A DNA stretch of 64,000 nt from Bacteroidia bacterium (GTDB taxonomy: Bacteria; Bacteroidota; Bacteroidia; UKL13-3). The stretch spans positions 16,131-80,130 of the forward strand of contig JAIBAK010000013.1 in NCBI GenBank assembly GCA_019695215.1, written 5' to 3'. The position numbers and the translations under genes were made by a program. Shown here piece after piece: positions 9,873 to 18,482 of the stretch. Position 1 is the first letter of the stretch, and every line of letters starts with the position of its first letter. The notes below the pieces were generated by a model. The model did no database searches. It was not told the DNA's origin and saw only the letters and a list, made by a program, of their open reading frames with translations.

Positions 9873-12362
9873 ATGCAAGAGAAAAACGATTTTTTTATAT
9901 CAGGATTAGTGCAGGACGATAAGGAAAATAACGACTTTATTCAGTTGCTTTCGCAGGAAGAAGAAGATGAAATGAACAGGGAAAGCATACCTGACACCCT
10001 GCCAATTTTACCTTTGCGTAATACCGTTTTGTTTCCGGGTGTTGTCATTCCCATTACGGTAGGGCGCGATAAATCCATTCGCCTGATTAAAGATGCTAAC
10101 AAGGGAAGTAAAATAATCGGGGTGGTATCGCAAAAAGATTCTACCATTGAAGATCCTAACTTTCACGACCTGAATTCGATAGGAACCGTTGCCCAAATTC
10201 TTAAAATGTTCCGGATGCCCGATGGAAACACCACCGTCATCATTCAGGGTAAAAAACGTTTTGTACTGGGCGAATGTCAGGCCATTGAACCGTATATCAA
10301 AGCTCAAATTACAGCACTTCCCGAGGGAAAAGTAAAAAAAGATGAAGAGGTAACGGCACTTATTTCTTCCATAAAAGACCTTTCTTTTCAAATAGTTGAA
10401 TTGTCGCCAAATATTCCATCGGAAGCGGCATTTGCCCTTAAAAATATTGACAGCCCTACCTTTTTAGTAAACTTTATTTCCTCCAATCTGAATGTCGATT
10501 TGAAAGACAAACAAAACATTCTGGAGGTGATGGATTTTAAAGAGCGGGCCGGCAAAGTGCTTGAGTTTTTAACTAAAGAACTACAATACCTGCAACTGAA
10601 AAACGAAATTCAAACCAAGGTGCGCACCGATTTGGATAAGCAGCAACGTGATTTCTTTTTGCAGCAGCAGATAAGGGCCATTCAGGAAGAACTGGGGGGC
10701 GAAAGTCCTGACAGGGAACTGGAGAATTTGCGTGAGCGTGGCGCTAAAAAGAAATGGGCCAAAAATATTCATGAAGCGTTTAATAAAGAACTCGACAAAC
10801 TGCAGCGCATGAATCCCATGTCGCCCGATTATTCGGTTTCGCTCAATTACGTGCAAACACTTATTGACCTGCCCTGGGGCGAAAGCACTAAAGACAATTT
10901 TGACTTAAAACGGGCTCAGAAAATATTAGACAAAGATCATTTCGGAATGGAAAAAGTGAAAGAACGCATTCTGGAATACTTAGCCGTTTTAAAATTAAAA
11001 GGCGATTTAAAAAGTCCGATTCTTTGTTTGTACGGCCCTCCCGGAGTAGGCAAAACCTCCCTCGGAAAATCCATTGCCAAGGCATTAGGCCGCAAATACG
11101 TGCGCGTATCGTTAGGCGGCTTACATGACGAAGCTGAAATACGGGGACACCGCAAAACGTATATCGGGGCCATGCCGGGACGTATCATTCAAAATATTAA
11201 AAAGGGAAAATCAGATAACCCGGTTTTTGTACTCGATGAAATTGATAAAGTGGGAAATGATTTCAGAGGCGACCCTTCATCGGCCCTGCTGGAAGTGCTG
11301 GACCCCGAACAAAACAGCAATTTTTACGATAATTACCTCGAACTGGAATACGACCTCTCCAATGTGATGTTTATTGCTACGGCCAATAGTTTGGATACCA
11401 TACAACCTGCCCTGCTAGATCGTATGGAAATTATTGAGATAAGCGGATACACGTTGGAAGAGAAAGTAGAAATTGCCAAAAAATACCTTATTCCTAAACA
11501 ACGTACTTTTCATGGATTAAAAACCAAAGATTTTAACCTTACCGATAAAGCCATTGTAAAAGTAATTGAAGATTACACCCGCGAATCGGGGGTACGGGGC
11601 ATGGAGAAAAAATTCTCGGCACTTGCGCGCAATGTGGCCAAAACCATTGTGATGAAAGAAACCGCCAACAAAGTGCTCAATGAAGAAGATGTGATTCGCA
11701 TACTTGGCTCGGAGCGTATGGAAAAAGAAATTTATCAGGATAATGATGTGGCCGGAGTGGTGACAGGATTAGCCTGGACACCTGTGGGCGGAGAAATTTT
11801 ATTTGTAGAAAGCTCCATTACCAAAGGCTCCGGAAAATTAACGCTTACCGGAAAACTGGGCGATGTAATGAAAGAATCAGCTATTACAGCCCTCACCTTT
11901 CTTAAATCTCATTGCGCTTATTTGGAAATAGACCCTGAAGTATTCGACAGCTACGATATCCATATTCACGTACCGGCTGGTGCAGTACCTAAGGACGGGC
12001 CATCGGCCGGAGTGACTATGCTTACTTCACTCGCTTCTTTGTTTACCCAACGCAAAGTAAAACCTTTCCTGGCCATGACGGGTGAGATTACCCTGCGCGG
12101 AAAGGTATTGCCGGTGGGTGGTATTAAAGAAAAAATACTGGCGGCCAAACGGGCGGGCATTAAAGAAATTATTTTGTGCGAGCAAAACCGCAAGGATATT
12201 GAAGACATTAACCCGGATTATGTAAGCGACCTGCAATTTCATTTTGTAAAAAACATGCTGCAGGTATTAGACTACTCGCTGCTCGATGAAAAAGTAGCCA
12301 AGCCCATGAAACTGATTGTAAACAAAAAGGAAAAAGAAGCTACGGTGGTGAAGATGCAGTAA
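9873..12362 (+). CDS. lon: ATP-dependent Lon protease
   Basis: Cytosolic AAA+ serine protease that degrades misfolded and regulatory proteins. It is 829 residues long, a normal LonA length. An N-terminal substrate-binding LON domain begins near residue 44 (LPILPLRNTVLFPG). The ATPase module has Walker A GPPGVGKTS (about 388) and Walker B VFVLDEIDK (about 452). The protease domain has the PKDGPSAG motif with catalytic Ser711 and its partner lysine in GGIKEK (Lys754), matching the 43-residue Ser-Lys spacing of E. coli Lon. A short acidic N-terminal extension (about 40 residues) is typical of Bacteroidota Lon. No HrcA or heat-shock operator was seen upstream. A strong terminator follows. Confidence 0.97.
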   Translation: MQEKNDFFISGLVQDDKENNDFIQLLSQEEEDEMNRESIPDTLPILPLRNTVLFPGVVIPITVGRDKSIRLIKDANKGSKIIGVVSQKDSTIEDPNFHDLNSIGTVAQILKMFRMPDGNTTVIIQGKKRFVLGECQAIEPYIKAQITALPEGKVKKDEEVTALISSIKDLSFQIVELSPNIPSEAAFALKNIDSPTFLVNFISSNLNVDLKDKQNILEVMDFKERAGKVLEFLTKELQYLQLKNEIQTKVRTDLDKQQRDFFLQQQIRAIQEELGGESPDRELENLRERGAKKKWAKNIHEAFNKELDKLQRMNPMSPDYSVSLNYVQTLIDLPWGESTKDNFDLKRAQKILDKDHFGMEKVKERILEYLAVLKLKGDLKSPILCLYGPPGVGKTSLGKSIAKALGRKYVRVSLGGLHDEAEIRGHRKTYIGAMPGRIIQNIKKGKSDNPVFVLDEIDKVGNDFRGDPSSALLEVLDPEQNSNFYDNYLELEYDLSNVMFIATANSLDTIQPALLDRMEIIEISGYTLEEKVEIAKKYLIPKQRTFHGLKTKDFNLTDKAIVKVIEDYTRESGVRGMEKKFSALARNVAKTIVMKETANKVLNEEDVIRILGSERMEKEIYQDNDVAGVVTGLAWTPVGGEILFVESSITKGSGKLTLTGKLGDVMKESAITALTFLKSHCAYLEIDPEVFDSYDIHIHVPAGAVPKDGPSAGVTMLTSLASLFTQRKVKPFLAMTGEITLRGKVLPVGGIKEKILAAKRAGIKEIILCEQNRKDIEDINPDYVSDLQFHFVKNMLQVLDYSLLDEKVAKPMKLIVNKKEKEATVVKMQ

Positions 12363-12383
12363 ACCCTTTCTACCTCCCGATAT

Positions 12384-12417
12384 AAAAAAGGCAACCTGTT
12401 GTTGGGTTGCCTTTTTT
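12384..12417 (+). terminator. Rho-independent terminator after lon
   Basis: Stem GGCAACC (12390-12396) pairs perfectly with GGTTGCC (12405-12411) across an eight-base loop. It is flanked by A6 on the left and T6 on the right, so it can work in both directions. Confidence 0.9.
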
Positions 12418-12550
12418 GTTTTAGCTGTATTTGCGCGATTGCGTAAAAGAAAATATCTTTACAAAACGAAAGATAGGTTTGTTTACCTTCCCAAATTGAA
12501 AGGTTGTACAAACTTCTGGTTAGTATATAAATGAGTTAGCGACAATTAAA

Positions 12551-13195
12551 ATGAACAAGACCTATTGGGTAATTATTGTTTCGATTGCGGTTTTTGGACA
12601 ACTTAGTTTTGTCTCCAAAAATGACTATTCTCCTATGAGAATTTGTGTCAAAGGCAAGATTCTGAATCTAAAAACAGCAACCCCTTTGAAAAAGACTAAC
12701 GTTTATATTTATTCTAAACAAATGGATGAAATAGATTTTAATCCTGAGATTGGGCTGATTGACTTTGGAAAAACTGATAATAAGGGTGAGTTTTTAATTG
12801 ACACTCATATTGACAAAAGCAACTTGCAGTTTTGGATAAAAATTAATGAGTTTGCCCAATTGAATGTTTGTGTCCCGAAAATTGATACCAGTAAATTATC
12901 CGACACGATTCATTTGGGAACTATTTATTTCGTTCCATATCAAAATGAATTGGAAGTTGAATCCTACAATATGCCCAAATCGAAACCAATAAGAGAAAAA
13001 GAGATATATGAAAAATATTCTATTGCTCAAGTAGACTCTATATTCAACCTAACAGGGTCCAATTACGGAATGATATTAAACCCTGTGGACACAGTAGATG
13101 GCTCAATTACGAGATACAATTTTGGCCCTAACAAGGCTAGAGGAACAAAAATAAAAAAGTATAAACAAATCACTTTTAAAATGACAATAAATTAA
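12551..13195 (+). CDS. Orphan exported protein, carboxypeptidase-regulatory-like N-terminus
   Basis: 214 residues with an N-terminal hydrophobic segment (about 5-20) that looks like a signal peptide. The part after it (CVKGKILNLKTATPLKKTNV...DNKGEFLID) has the shape of a carboxypeptidase-D regulatory-like beta sandwich, a fold common in Bacteroidota envelope proteins (VxGxVxDxxTxxPLxxxxV...TDxxGxF). The C-terminal third is not recognised. The gene is visibly AT-richer than lon and lies with the next gene in a patch of orphan genes. Function unknown. Confidence 0.6.
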   Translation: MNKTYWVIIVSIAVFGQLSFVSKNDYSPMRICVKGKILNLKTATPLKKTNVYIYSKQMDEIDFNPEIGLIDFGKTDNKGEFLIDTHIDKSNLQFWIKINEFAQLNVCVPKIDTSKLSDTIHLGTIYFVPYQNELEVESYNMPKSKPIREKEIYEKYSIAQVDSIFNLTGSNYGMILNPVDTVDGSITRYNFGPNKARGTKIKKYKQITFKMTIN

Positions 13196-13310
13196 CTTGT
13201 GCTAGCCCACATATCCTCGCTTACAACAAGCAAGGCGACTAATCCTTATCAATTGTCATTGTATCCATCCGTTCAGCAACCACCCTATTAATTCTGGGCT
13301 GTAAAAACCC

Positions 13311-13338
13311 ATTCTTCAAGCCTCTTCGCTTGAAGAAT
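13311..13338. repeat. Perfect 10-bp inverted repeat (hairpin)
   Basis: ATTCTTCAAG and CTTGAAGAAT enclose the eight-base loop CCTCTTCG. No long T-run follows, so this is a hairpin with uncertain terminator activity. It forms the start of the repeat shared with 14846-14935. Confidence 0.75.
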
Positions 13339-13390
13339 CAATGTAGGGGTTTTATAGCAAATATCCTCTACCCTCAACTCATCCTCATTT
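13313..13390. repeat. Left copy of diverged direct repeat flanking the lipoprotein gene
   Basis: Shares CTTCGCTTGAAG, CAATGTA.GGGTTTTAT, AGCAAATAT and CTACCC.CAACTCAT with 14846-14935, in the same order and orientation. The right copy carries about ten extra bases in the middle. The last part of the right copy lies inside the ribBA coding end, so this left copy contains a degenerate fragment of a ribBA 3' end. Confidence 0.65.
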
Positions 13391-13589
13391 GTAACTAGGA
13401 TTCAAACATTAGATAAATAAGTGCCAATAGAAGTATTGCAAGCAATTGATATAAATCATTCAACCCGTTGAGATTTATCATTAAGAAGCAACTATACTCA
13501 TAGTAACTTTGTTTAGCAATAAGAATGGCTCAAATAGAACCAAACGAGTTGAAAGTATACCATTTAAAAGCAAGCTAAACCATATAAAA

Positions 13590-14726
13590 ATGTATACATC
13601 AGTTATTCATAAAACAGGTATCACACTTTGCTTTAGCATATTGATTACCGCCATATTTACATCATGTAATAAAAGTGATAATTCAGCAATCCCAACCAAC
13701 CCCATTATAAAAGACCCTATACCCAATTGTGATGTGGTAGGCTACTCTTACGTTGGTTATAACTACACAGCCAAATATTGGAAAAATGGAGTTGAGACAA
13801 AGTTGTTTAATGGGGCCAATTCAAAAGCTATCGGAATAAGTGTTGACAAGAATGATGTTTTTATAGCCGGTCAATACAGTGATCCCAACTCTTACTACAG
13901 CTTACCTAAACTTTGGAAAAACGGAGTAGAAGTTCCGATGAATGTAGTTTATCCCGGGGCTGGTGTTGAAAGAGATTGCAGAGGATATGCGCGCTCCATT
14001 ACTACGCACAATGGCAATTCATATGTTGCAGGTTACGTTACTGATGGAGGAGGCTCTTTTTCAATTGCAACATTGTGGGTAAACGGAGGGACACCGCTAT
14101 TGCTAAATCCAAGATTGGATCAGGATTTAAACAATAGTGATTCATATGCTGAAGCGGTTTATGTTACGGATAATGGTGATATTTATGTAGCAGGTGAACA
14201 GTTTATCGGTAATGGATTAGGCAATAAACAAATTGTGATGTGGAAGAATGGTGTAAAAACGCAAATCACCAATTATACCGCAGATGTGAATGGTTTTCCC
14301 GGAGAGGTGATTTCGATTTCTGTTTCAGGAACAGATGTTTTTATCTGTTGCAGGTATGCACCCGAGGTTAATGGTAAAATTGTTAGCCGGGTGATTTATT
14401 TTAAAAATGGCAATTTAATATTCGTATCAGATCCCGATGTTAGTTATCAACCAACTTCAATGTATGTAGTAAAAAATGATGTGTATATATCTGGTAATAC
14501 TTTTAATTCTTCTGATGCATTCATATGGAAGAATAATGAAAAAACCAAAATGTCAACGATAAAATACGGTTCCCGAATCAATAAAGTTTTTATAAAAAAT
14601 AATGAAATTTACGGATGTGGAGATTCAGATTTAAAATTGAAAGCGGTTGTATGGAAAAATAACAAAATATACCCGTTAACTGATGGTACAGAAAGCAATA
14701 TTGCGTTAGACATTTTTGTGCGTTAG
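13590..14726 (+). CDS. Lipoprotein with WKNG-type beta-propeller repeats
   Basis: From the chosen ATG the protein has 378 residues and begins with a classic lipoprotein signal peptide ending in the lipobox IFTSC, so Cys would be acylated. A longer reading from 13509 puts 27 charged residues before the signal and is unlikely. The mature part is built from about six repeats, each carrying a W-[KV]-N-[GN] strand (YWKNGVETKLF, LWKNGVEVPM, LWVNGGTPLL, MWKNGVKTQI, IWKNNEKTKM, VWKNNKIYPL) preceded by a [DN]-V-[FY]-[IV]-[AS]-G strand. This pattern points to a beta-propeller at the cell surface or periplasm. The gene is AT-rich and is bracketed by a diverged direct repeat, hinting at acquisition as a cassette. 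Function unknown. Confidence 0.75.
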   Translation: MYTSVIHKTGITLCFSILITAIFTSCNKSDNSAIPTNPIIKDPIPNCDVVGYSYVGYNYTAKYWKNGVETKLFNGANSKAIGISVDKNDVFIAGQYSDPNSYYSLPKLWKNGVEVPMNVVYPGAGVERDCRGYARSITTHNGNSYVAGYVTDGGGSFSIATLWVNGGTPLLLNPRLDQDLNNSDSYAEAVYVTDNGDIYVAGEQFIGNGLGNKQIVMWKNGVKTQITNYTADVNGFPGEVISISVSGTDVFICCRYAPEVNGKIVSRVIYFKNGNLIFVSDPDVSYQPTSMYVVKNDVYISGNTFNSSDAFIWKNNEKTKMSTIKYGSRINKVFIKNNEIYGCGDSDLKLKAVVWKNNKIYPLTDGTESNIALDIFVR

Positions 14727-14732
14727 CCTCCA

Positions 14733-14747
14733 CCCGTTTGCAACGGG
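14733..14747. terminator. Small hairpin after the lipoprotein gene
   Basis: CCCGTT and AACGGG pair around the loop TGC, six bases after the stop codon. There is no T-run, so this is only a possible terminator between the convergent lipoprotein and ribBA genes. Confidence 0.4.
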
Positions 14748-14804
14748 CACATGAAATGCCAATACTTTCCTTATTTTTTGAATTAGTTTGAACCTCAACT
14801 CGCG

Positions 14805-14820
14805 CGCGTTTGCAAACGCG
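14805..14820. repeat. Perfect 16-bp palindrome
   Basis: CGCGTTTGCAAACGCG is a perfect palindrome. It extends outwards with two G-T wobbles and two C-G pairs. Its core TTTGCAAA resembles the neighbouring hairpin core GTTTGCAAC at 14736-14744. It lies between two convergent genes; the role could be bidirectional termination or protein binding. Confidence 0.7.
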
Positions 14821-14845
14821 TGTGTGAGATAAAAGTGTCCCCTGC

Positions 14846-14935
14846 CTTCATGCGTCTTCGCTTGAAGCACCAATGTATGGGTTTTATGGCTTAGCTATAA
14901 AGCAAATATTTTCTACCCCAACTCATGCCCCATTT
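14846..14935. repeat. Right copy of diverged direct repeat
   Basis: Matches 13313-13390 as described there, with an internal insertion (GGCTTAGCTATAA). Its right end overlaps the last codons of ribBA, which run on the minus strand. Confidence 0.65.
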
Positions 14936-16148
14936 TCACCTTTTTAGTTTCGAGGTACAGATGGTTATGTTTATTTGATTCAATCCGGATTCCCACATTT
15001 TCTACTATCTCCAAACCATAACCTATCAATCCGGCCCGTTTGGTGGGGTTATTGGTCATCAGTTTCATTTTGCTCACGCCCAAATCGCGGAGTATTTGTG
15101 CGCCCACTCCGTAATCGCGTTCGTCCATTTTAAAGCCAAGTTCCAGGTTAGCCTCTACCGTATCTAAGCCCTGCTCCTGCAATTTATAGGCTTTAAGTTT
15201 ATTGAGCAGGCCAATGCCTCTCCCCTCCTGATTGATGTAAAGCAATACCCCTTTTCCGGCTTCATCTATCATGTGCATTGCCCGGCTCAGCTGCTCTCCG
15301 CAATCGCAGCGCATGGAGTGAAAAATATCGCCCGTTACACACGATGAATGTACGCGTACGAGAATGGGTTCATCTTTTTTCCATTCTCCCTTTACCAATG
15401 CCAGGTGTTCCTGTCCGGTATCTTTCTGGCGGTAGGCATACAAGTCAAAATCTCCGTGGCGGGTGGGCATGCGCACAGTAATTTCGCGTTGTATCAGTGT
15501 TTCGTGTTTGAGGCGGTATTCAATAAGGTCTTTGATTGAAACAATTTTTAAATCAAATCTTTTTGCAATCAGCATCAGGTCGGGCAGGCGGGCCATGCTG
15601 CCATCTTCATTCATAATTTCAACAATACAGCCTGCGGGTTCAAATCCGGCAAGGCGGGCAAAGTCAATAGCCGCTTCGGTATGTCCTGCTCTGCGCAGCA
15701 CTCCTTCCTTGCGTGCCTTTAAGGGAAAAATATGTCCGGGTTTTCCTAATTCTTCGGGTTTGGTGGCAGGGTCAATTAATGCCTGCACGGTTTTAGAGCG
15801 GTCGCTGGCACTTATGCCAGTGGTGCAGCCTTTGCCCAGCAAATCTACCGATACGGTGAACGGAGTGGCATGAGTGGCGGTATTATCGCTCACGGTTACC
15901 ATCAGGTCAAGGCCAAGTTCCTCGCAGCGGCTTTCAATAAGCGGTGCGCAAATAAGGCCGCGGCCGTGGGTAGCCATAAAATTGATGATTTCAGGTGTTA
16001 CGTTTCGGGCTGCGGTTAAAAAATCACCTTCATTCTCGCGGTCCTCATCATCAACTACAATAATGAGTTTGCCATTTTTAATATCGTCAATAGCCGATTC
16101 AATGGTATCCAGTTTTATCGGGTTATCGTTGGGTTGGTGTCCAGACAT
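14913..16148 (-). CDS. ribBA: Bifunctional 3,4-dihydroxy-2-butanone-4-phosphate synthase / GTP cyclohydrolase II
   Basis: Catalyses the two entry steps of riboflavin synthesis: ribulose 5-phosphate to dihydroxybutanone phosphate (RibB), and GTP to the pyrimidine precursor (RibA). The 411 residues match the fused enzyme. The RibB half (1-~205) has [11 protein letters not shown] and [11 protein letters not shown]. The RibA half (~210-411) has the zinc site C-x10-C-x-C in [20 protein letters not shown] and the GRGIGL motif. The start overlaps the end of the preceding glycosyltransferase by 26 bases, so it is the last gene of a four-gene overlapping chain. No FMN riboswitch lies upstream because that space is coding. 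Confidence 0.97.
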   Translation of the reverse strand: MSGHQPNDNPIKLDTIESAIDDIKNGKLIIVVDDEDRENEGDFLTAARNVTPEIINFMATHGRGLICAPLIESRCEELGLDLMVTVSDNTATHATPFTVSVDLLGKGCTTGISASDRSKTVQALIDPATKPEELGKPGHIFPLKARKEGVLRRAGHTEAAIDFARLAGFEPAGCIVEIMNEDGSMARLPDLMLIAKRFDLKIVSIKDLIEYRLKHETLIQREITVRMPTRHGDFDLYAYRQKDTGQEHLALVKGEWKKDEPILVRVHSSCVTGDIFHSMRCDCGEQLSRAMHMIDEAGKGVLLYINQEGRGIGLLNKLKAYKLQEQGLDTVEANLELGFKMDERDYGVGAQILRDLGVSKMKLMTNNPTKRAGLIGYGLEIVENVGIRIESNKHNHLYLETKKVKMGHELG

Positions 16149-17292
16149 TTGTTTTAATTCCTTTCGTAAATTTGAAAAACCCGGTTAAAATACCGAGGTT
16201 CATCAGGTAAAAATGGGCCACAAATTTCAGCAATTTCAGGTGTATTTTTACCTTTTCAAGTAAATAATTAAGTAGTGGCGTGGTTAACAGAATACATTGG
16301 GTAATAAAAGCCAATTGGTAAATAAGGTGGTGTGCAAACAATTTGTAACTGCCCGCTAAGGCTGCCAGAATAAAGAATGGCCCAAGCCAGCGAATTACTT
16401 TGTGCGACCAATAGGCAAACGACAACGCACTAAACTGGTACAATACAGGTAAAAAGTAAAAGAAGTTTTGAAAATTACCGGCTGCTATGCGCACTTTCCG
16501 TTTAAACTCCACCGATGATTCATTGGGAATATCCATAAATACCACGGCATTTTTGCTGTACACTGCTTTTTTCTCTTCCTGCAAAACCGACATCGTCATA
16601 AAAAAATCATCCACCAGAAAACCGGAAGGTACAGGTTGTACATCCGATGTACGAATGGCGTAACAGGCCCCGAACGCACCCATGGAAACGCCCCACAACA
16701 CCCCCTCATTGTATTTGGTATTGAGCTCTCCTTCGTAATAGGTTTTTTCCTGAAACGAAATGCCGTCAGCACGGTGAATGCCTTTGGTAATATAAGCTCC
16801 GGCAAGTGCTACCTCTTTGGCATAAAGTGCTTTTACCAAATGTAGAAAACAAAGCGGTTCAAACATGGCCGACAAATCGGTCATGATAGTGACCGAACCG
16901 GATAAATTGGCCTGCACTACTTCCTGATGCAGGCTGTTAATGGTAGCTATTTTTCCCTGACGGTTATAGGTGAACACATGCAGATTGGGATAAACGGCAC
17001 TTAGTTGTTTCAATAGTTCATCGGTGCGGTCATCAGAGCCATCGCTGCCCACAAATGCATGTATTTTTTGCGAAGGATAAGCAGAATCGAAAATGCTTTT
17101 GATTTTTTGGTTTAGGAGGCGCTCTCCGTTGTACACTGATAATACAACTGCGATATCTGGTAATTCGTGTTCCGTTAATTCAACAGTTTCCAATTTTTTG
17201 CCCCGGGCAAGCCGGTTTAGCAGAACCGGATAAATGATATAGGAATGCACCATCAGCAACAGCGAAATCCAGAAGAGTATCATCCACATCAT
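16123..17292 (-). CDS. Glycosyltransferase family 2, membrane anchored
   Basis: Processive-type GT2 (GT-A fold) of 389 residues with an N-terminal TM helix (about 2-20), a GT-A domain (about 45-270) and two to three C-terminal TM helices (about 285-375). Donor-site acidic motifs are visible: [10 protein letters not shown] for the first Asp cluster, a DLSA segment, and a late LVDDFFM motif in place of the usual ED. It would extend a polysaccharide or glycolipid at the inner membrane using an NDP-sugar. It overlaps the next gene by 26 bases and the previous one by 4 bases, indicating one transcript with the GT4 and Lpt genes. Confidence 0.88.
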   Translation of the reverse strand: MMWMILFWISLLLMVHSYIIYPVLLNRLARGKKLETVELTEHELPDIAVVLSVYNGERLLNQKIKSIFDSAYPSQKIHAFVGSDGSDDRTDELLKQLSAVYPNLHVFTYNRQGKIATINSLHQEVVQANLSGSVTIMTDLSAMFEPLCFLHLVKALYAKEVALAGAYITKGIHRADGISFQEKTYYEGELNTKYNEGVLWGVSMGAFGACYAIRTSDVQPVPSGFLVDDFFMTMSVLQEEKKAVYSKNAVVFMDIPNESSVEFKRKVRIAAGNFQNFFYFLPVLYQFSALSFAYWSHKVIRWLGPFFILAALAGSYKLFAHHLIYQLAFITQCILLTTPLLNYLLEKVKIHLKLLKFVAHFYLMNLGILTGFFKFTKGIKTNVWTPTQR

Positions 17293-18482
17293 GCCAGTTT
17301 TTGGTATAAATTGAGCAGGTTGGCTGCTAATTGCCCGTTATCAAAATTGGCACGGGCAAATGCTGCCGCCTTCTTCCCTATTTGTTTTACACGCTCAGGT
17401 TCTTCTAAACACAAGCGCATGCAATGTTCAAAATCCTCTTCGTTTTGCGCTATCAGAATATTTTCTCCATCGGTAGCACCAATGCCTGCTGCGGCCAGCG
17501 GTGTGGCAATAATGGTTTTACCCATAGCCATTCCTTCAATAATTTTAATTCGGATACCGCTTCCCGAAAACAACGGAACCACCATTACTCCGTGATGTGC
17601 CATGTAGGCGTATGCATCATCTGCTTCCCCATCCACCACCAGACAGGGAATATCGGCCTTATAGAAAGCAGGAGGCATATCGCGCCCGGCTAAATGAAAA
17701 CGCACATGCGGAAAATGTTCGTGAATATAGGGCCACACTTTTTGCAGCAACCATTGCACGCCTTCCACATTCGGCATCCAGTTCATGGAACCTATATAAA
17801 AGAAATTGTGTGCCGGTTCAATATTCAGGTACTTATTCACTAATGAAAAATCAAACCCTGAATGATGAACCGTGACGGGTATAATGCATCCCAAACGTTT
17901 CATTTCGTCAGCATCGGCAGAAGATATGGCCAGAATATGATCAAAGGCATTGAGGTGTTTAATTTCGTAATCCTGTAACCTTCGGGTAAGTAAATTGAGG
18001 TAAGCCTTTTTTAAGGGCTGCGTGGTATTATCTGCCAGATTTTTCCAGATATGATGTTCGATATTATGCGAACGAAGAACCACCTTAGCTTTGGAAAATG
18101 CACGAATAGTTTTGAGGTAAGGCACCATGAATAAACTATCAATATGCACCACATCAAACTGTTCTTCGCCAAGTAATTTTTCGAGGGCGCGGTTTACCTT
18201 TCGTTTGTAAAACCGGATAATATTGTATGAATCATCGGTAAAAAGATTCATAAAAGCATCGAAAGGTTTTACTGATAAATCGGCATCAAACTGAAAAATA
18301 CGCATGCGCGGAAACCGTTCCTGAATCAATTTCGGGTCGGAATAATGCTTAAGTGTATTGAGTGAAAAAAAAGTCACCTCCACTCCTGCCTCATACAGGC
18401 CTTTTAATGCATGGTACGTGGCAAGTGTACCGCCATCAACTGCCGGATAAGGAATTTTACCTGCCAGAAACAGTACCTTCAT
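17289..18482 (-). CDS. Glycosyltransferase family 4
   Basis: GT-B glycosyltransferase of 397 residues. The N-terminal acceptor domain starts MKVLFLAGKIPYPAVDGG, with the glycine-rich loop that binds substrate. The C-terminal donor domain starts near residue 220 (FFYIGSMNWMPN), and the E-x7-E-equivalent region is PLFSGSGIRIKIIEGMAMG. The GSGIRIKIIE form is typical of the Bacteroidota WlbH/'sugar transferase' GT4 group. It lies between a GT2 gene and an LptF/LptG permease with overlaps on both sides, so lipopolysaccharide or surface glycan synthesis is the natural inference. Sugar specificity is unknown. Confidence 0.9.
   Translation of the reverse strand: MKVLFLAGKIPYPAVDGGTLATYHALKGLYEAGVEVTFFSLNTLKHYSDPKLIQERFPRMRIFQFDADLSVKPFDAFMNLFTDDSYNIIRFYKRKVNRALEKLLGEEQFDVVHIDSLFMVPYLKTIRAFSKAKVVLRSHNIEHHIWKNLADNTTQPLKKAYLNLLTRRLQDYEIKHLNAFDHILAISSADADEMKRLGCIIPVTVHHSGFDFSLVNKYLNIEPAHNFFYIGSMNWMPNVEGVQWLLQKVWPYIHEHFPHVRFHLAGRDMPPAFYKADIPCLVVDGEADDAYAYMAHHGVMVVPLFSGSGIRIKIIEGMAMGKTIIATPLAAAGIGATDGENILIAQNEEDFEHCMRLCLEEPERVKQIGKKAAAFARANFDNGQLAANLLNLYQKLA

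Larger units (their letters stand above)
13196..13589. other. 394-base gap with hairpin and left copy of a diverged direct repeat
   Basis: No convincing gene is seen here. The gap holds a perfect 10-bp inverted repeat, ATTCTTCAAG (13311-13320) and CTTGAAGAAT (13329-13338), which could fold as a terminator for the upstream gene. It also holds a copy (about 13313-13390) of a sequence found again at 14846-14935 beside the ribBA stop codon. An alternative GTG/ATG extension of the downstream gene reaches back to 13509 but adds no recognisable domain. Confidence 0.6.

Noticed and set aside
10937..11188. Antisense frames within lon, nuo and the giant surface protein genes
   Set aside because: They lie entirely opposite well-conserved genes and carry no recognisable domains or signals.
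13509..13589. N-terminal extension of the propeller lipoprotein
   Set aside because: The extra 27 residues are charged and precede a perfect lipoprotein signal peptide, so the start at 13590 is preferred.
16149..16300. FMN riboswitch for ribBA
   Set aside because: The region upstream of ribBA is coding for the GT2 enzyme and no conserved RFN elements are seen.
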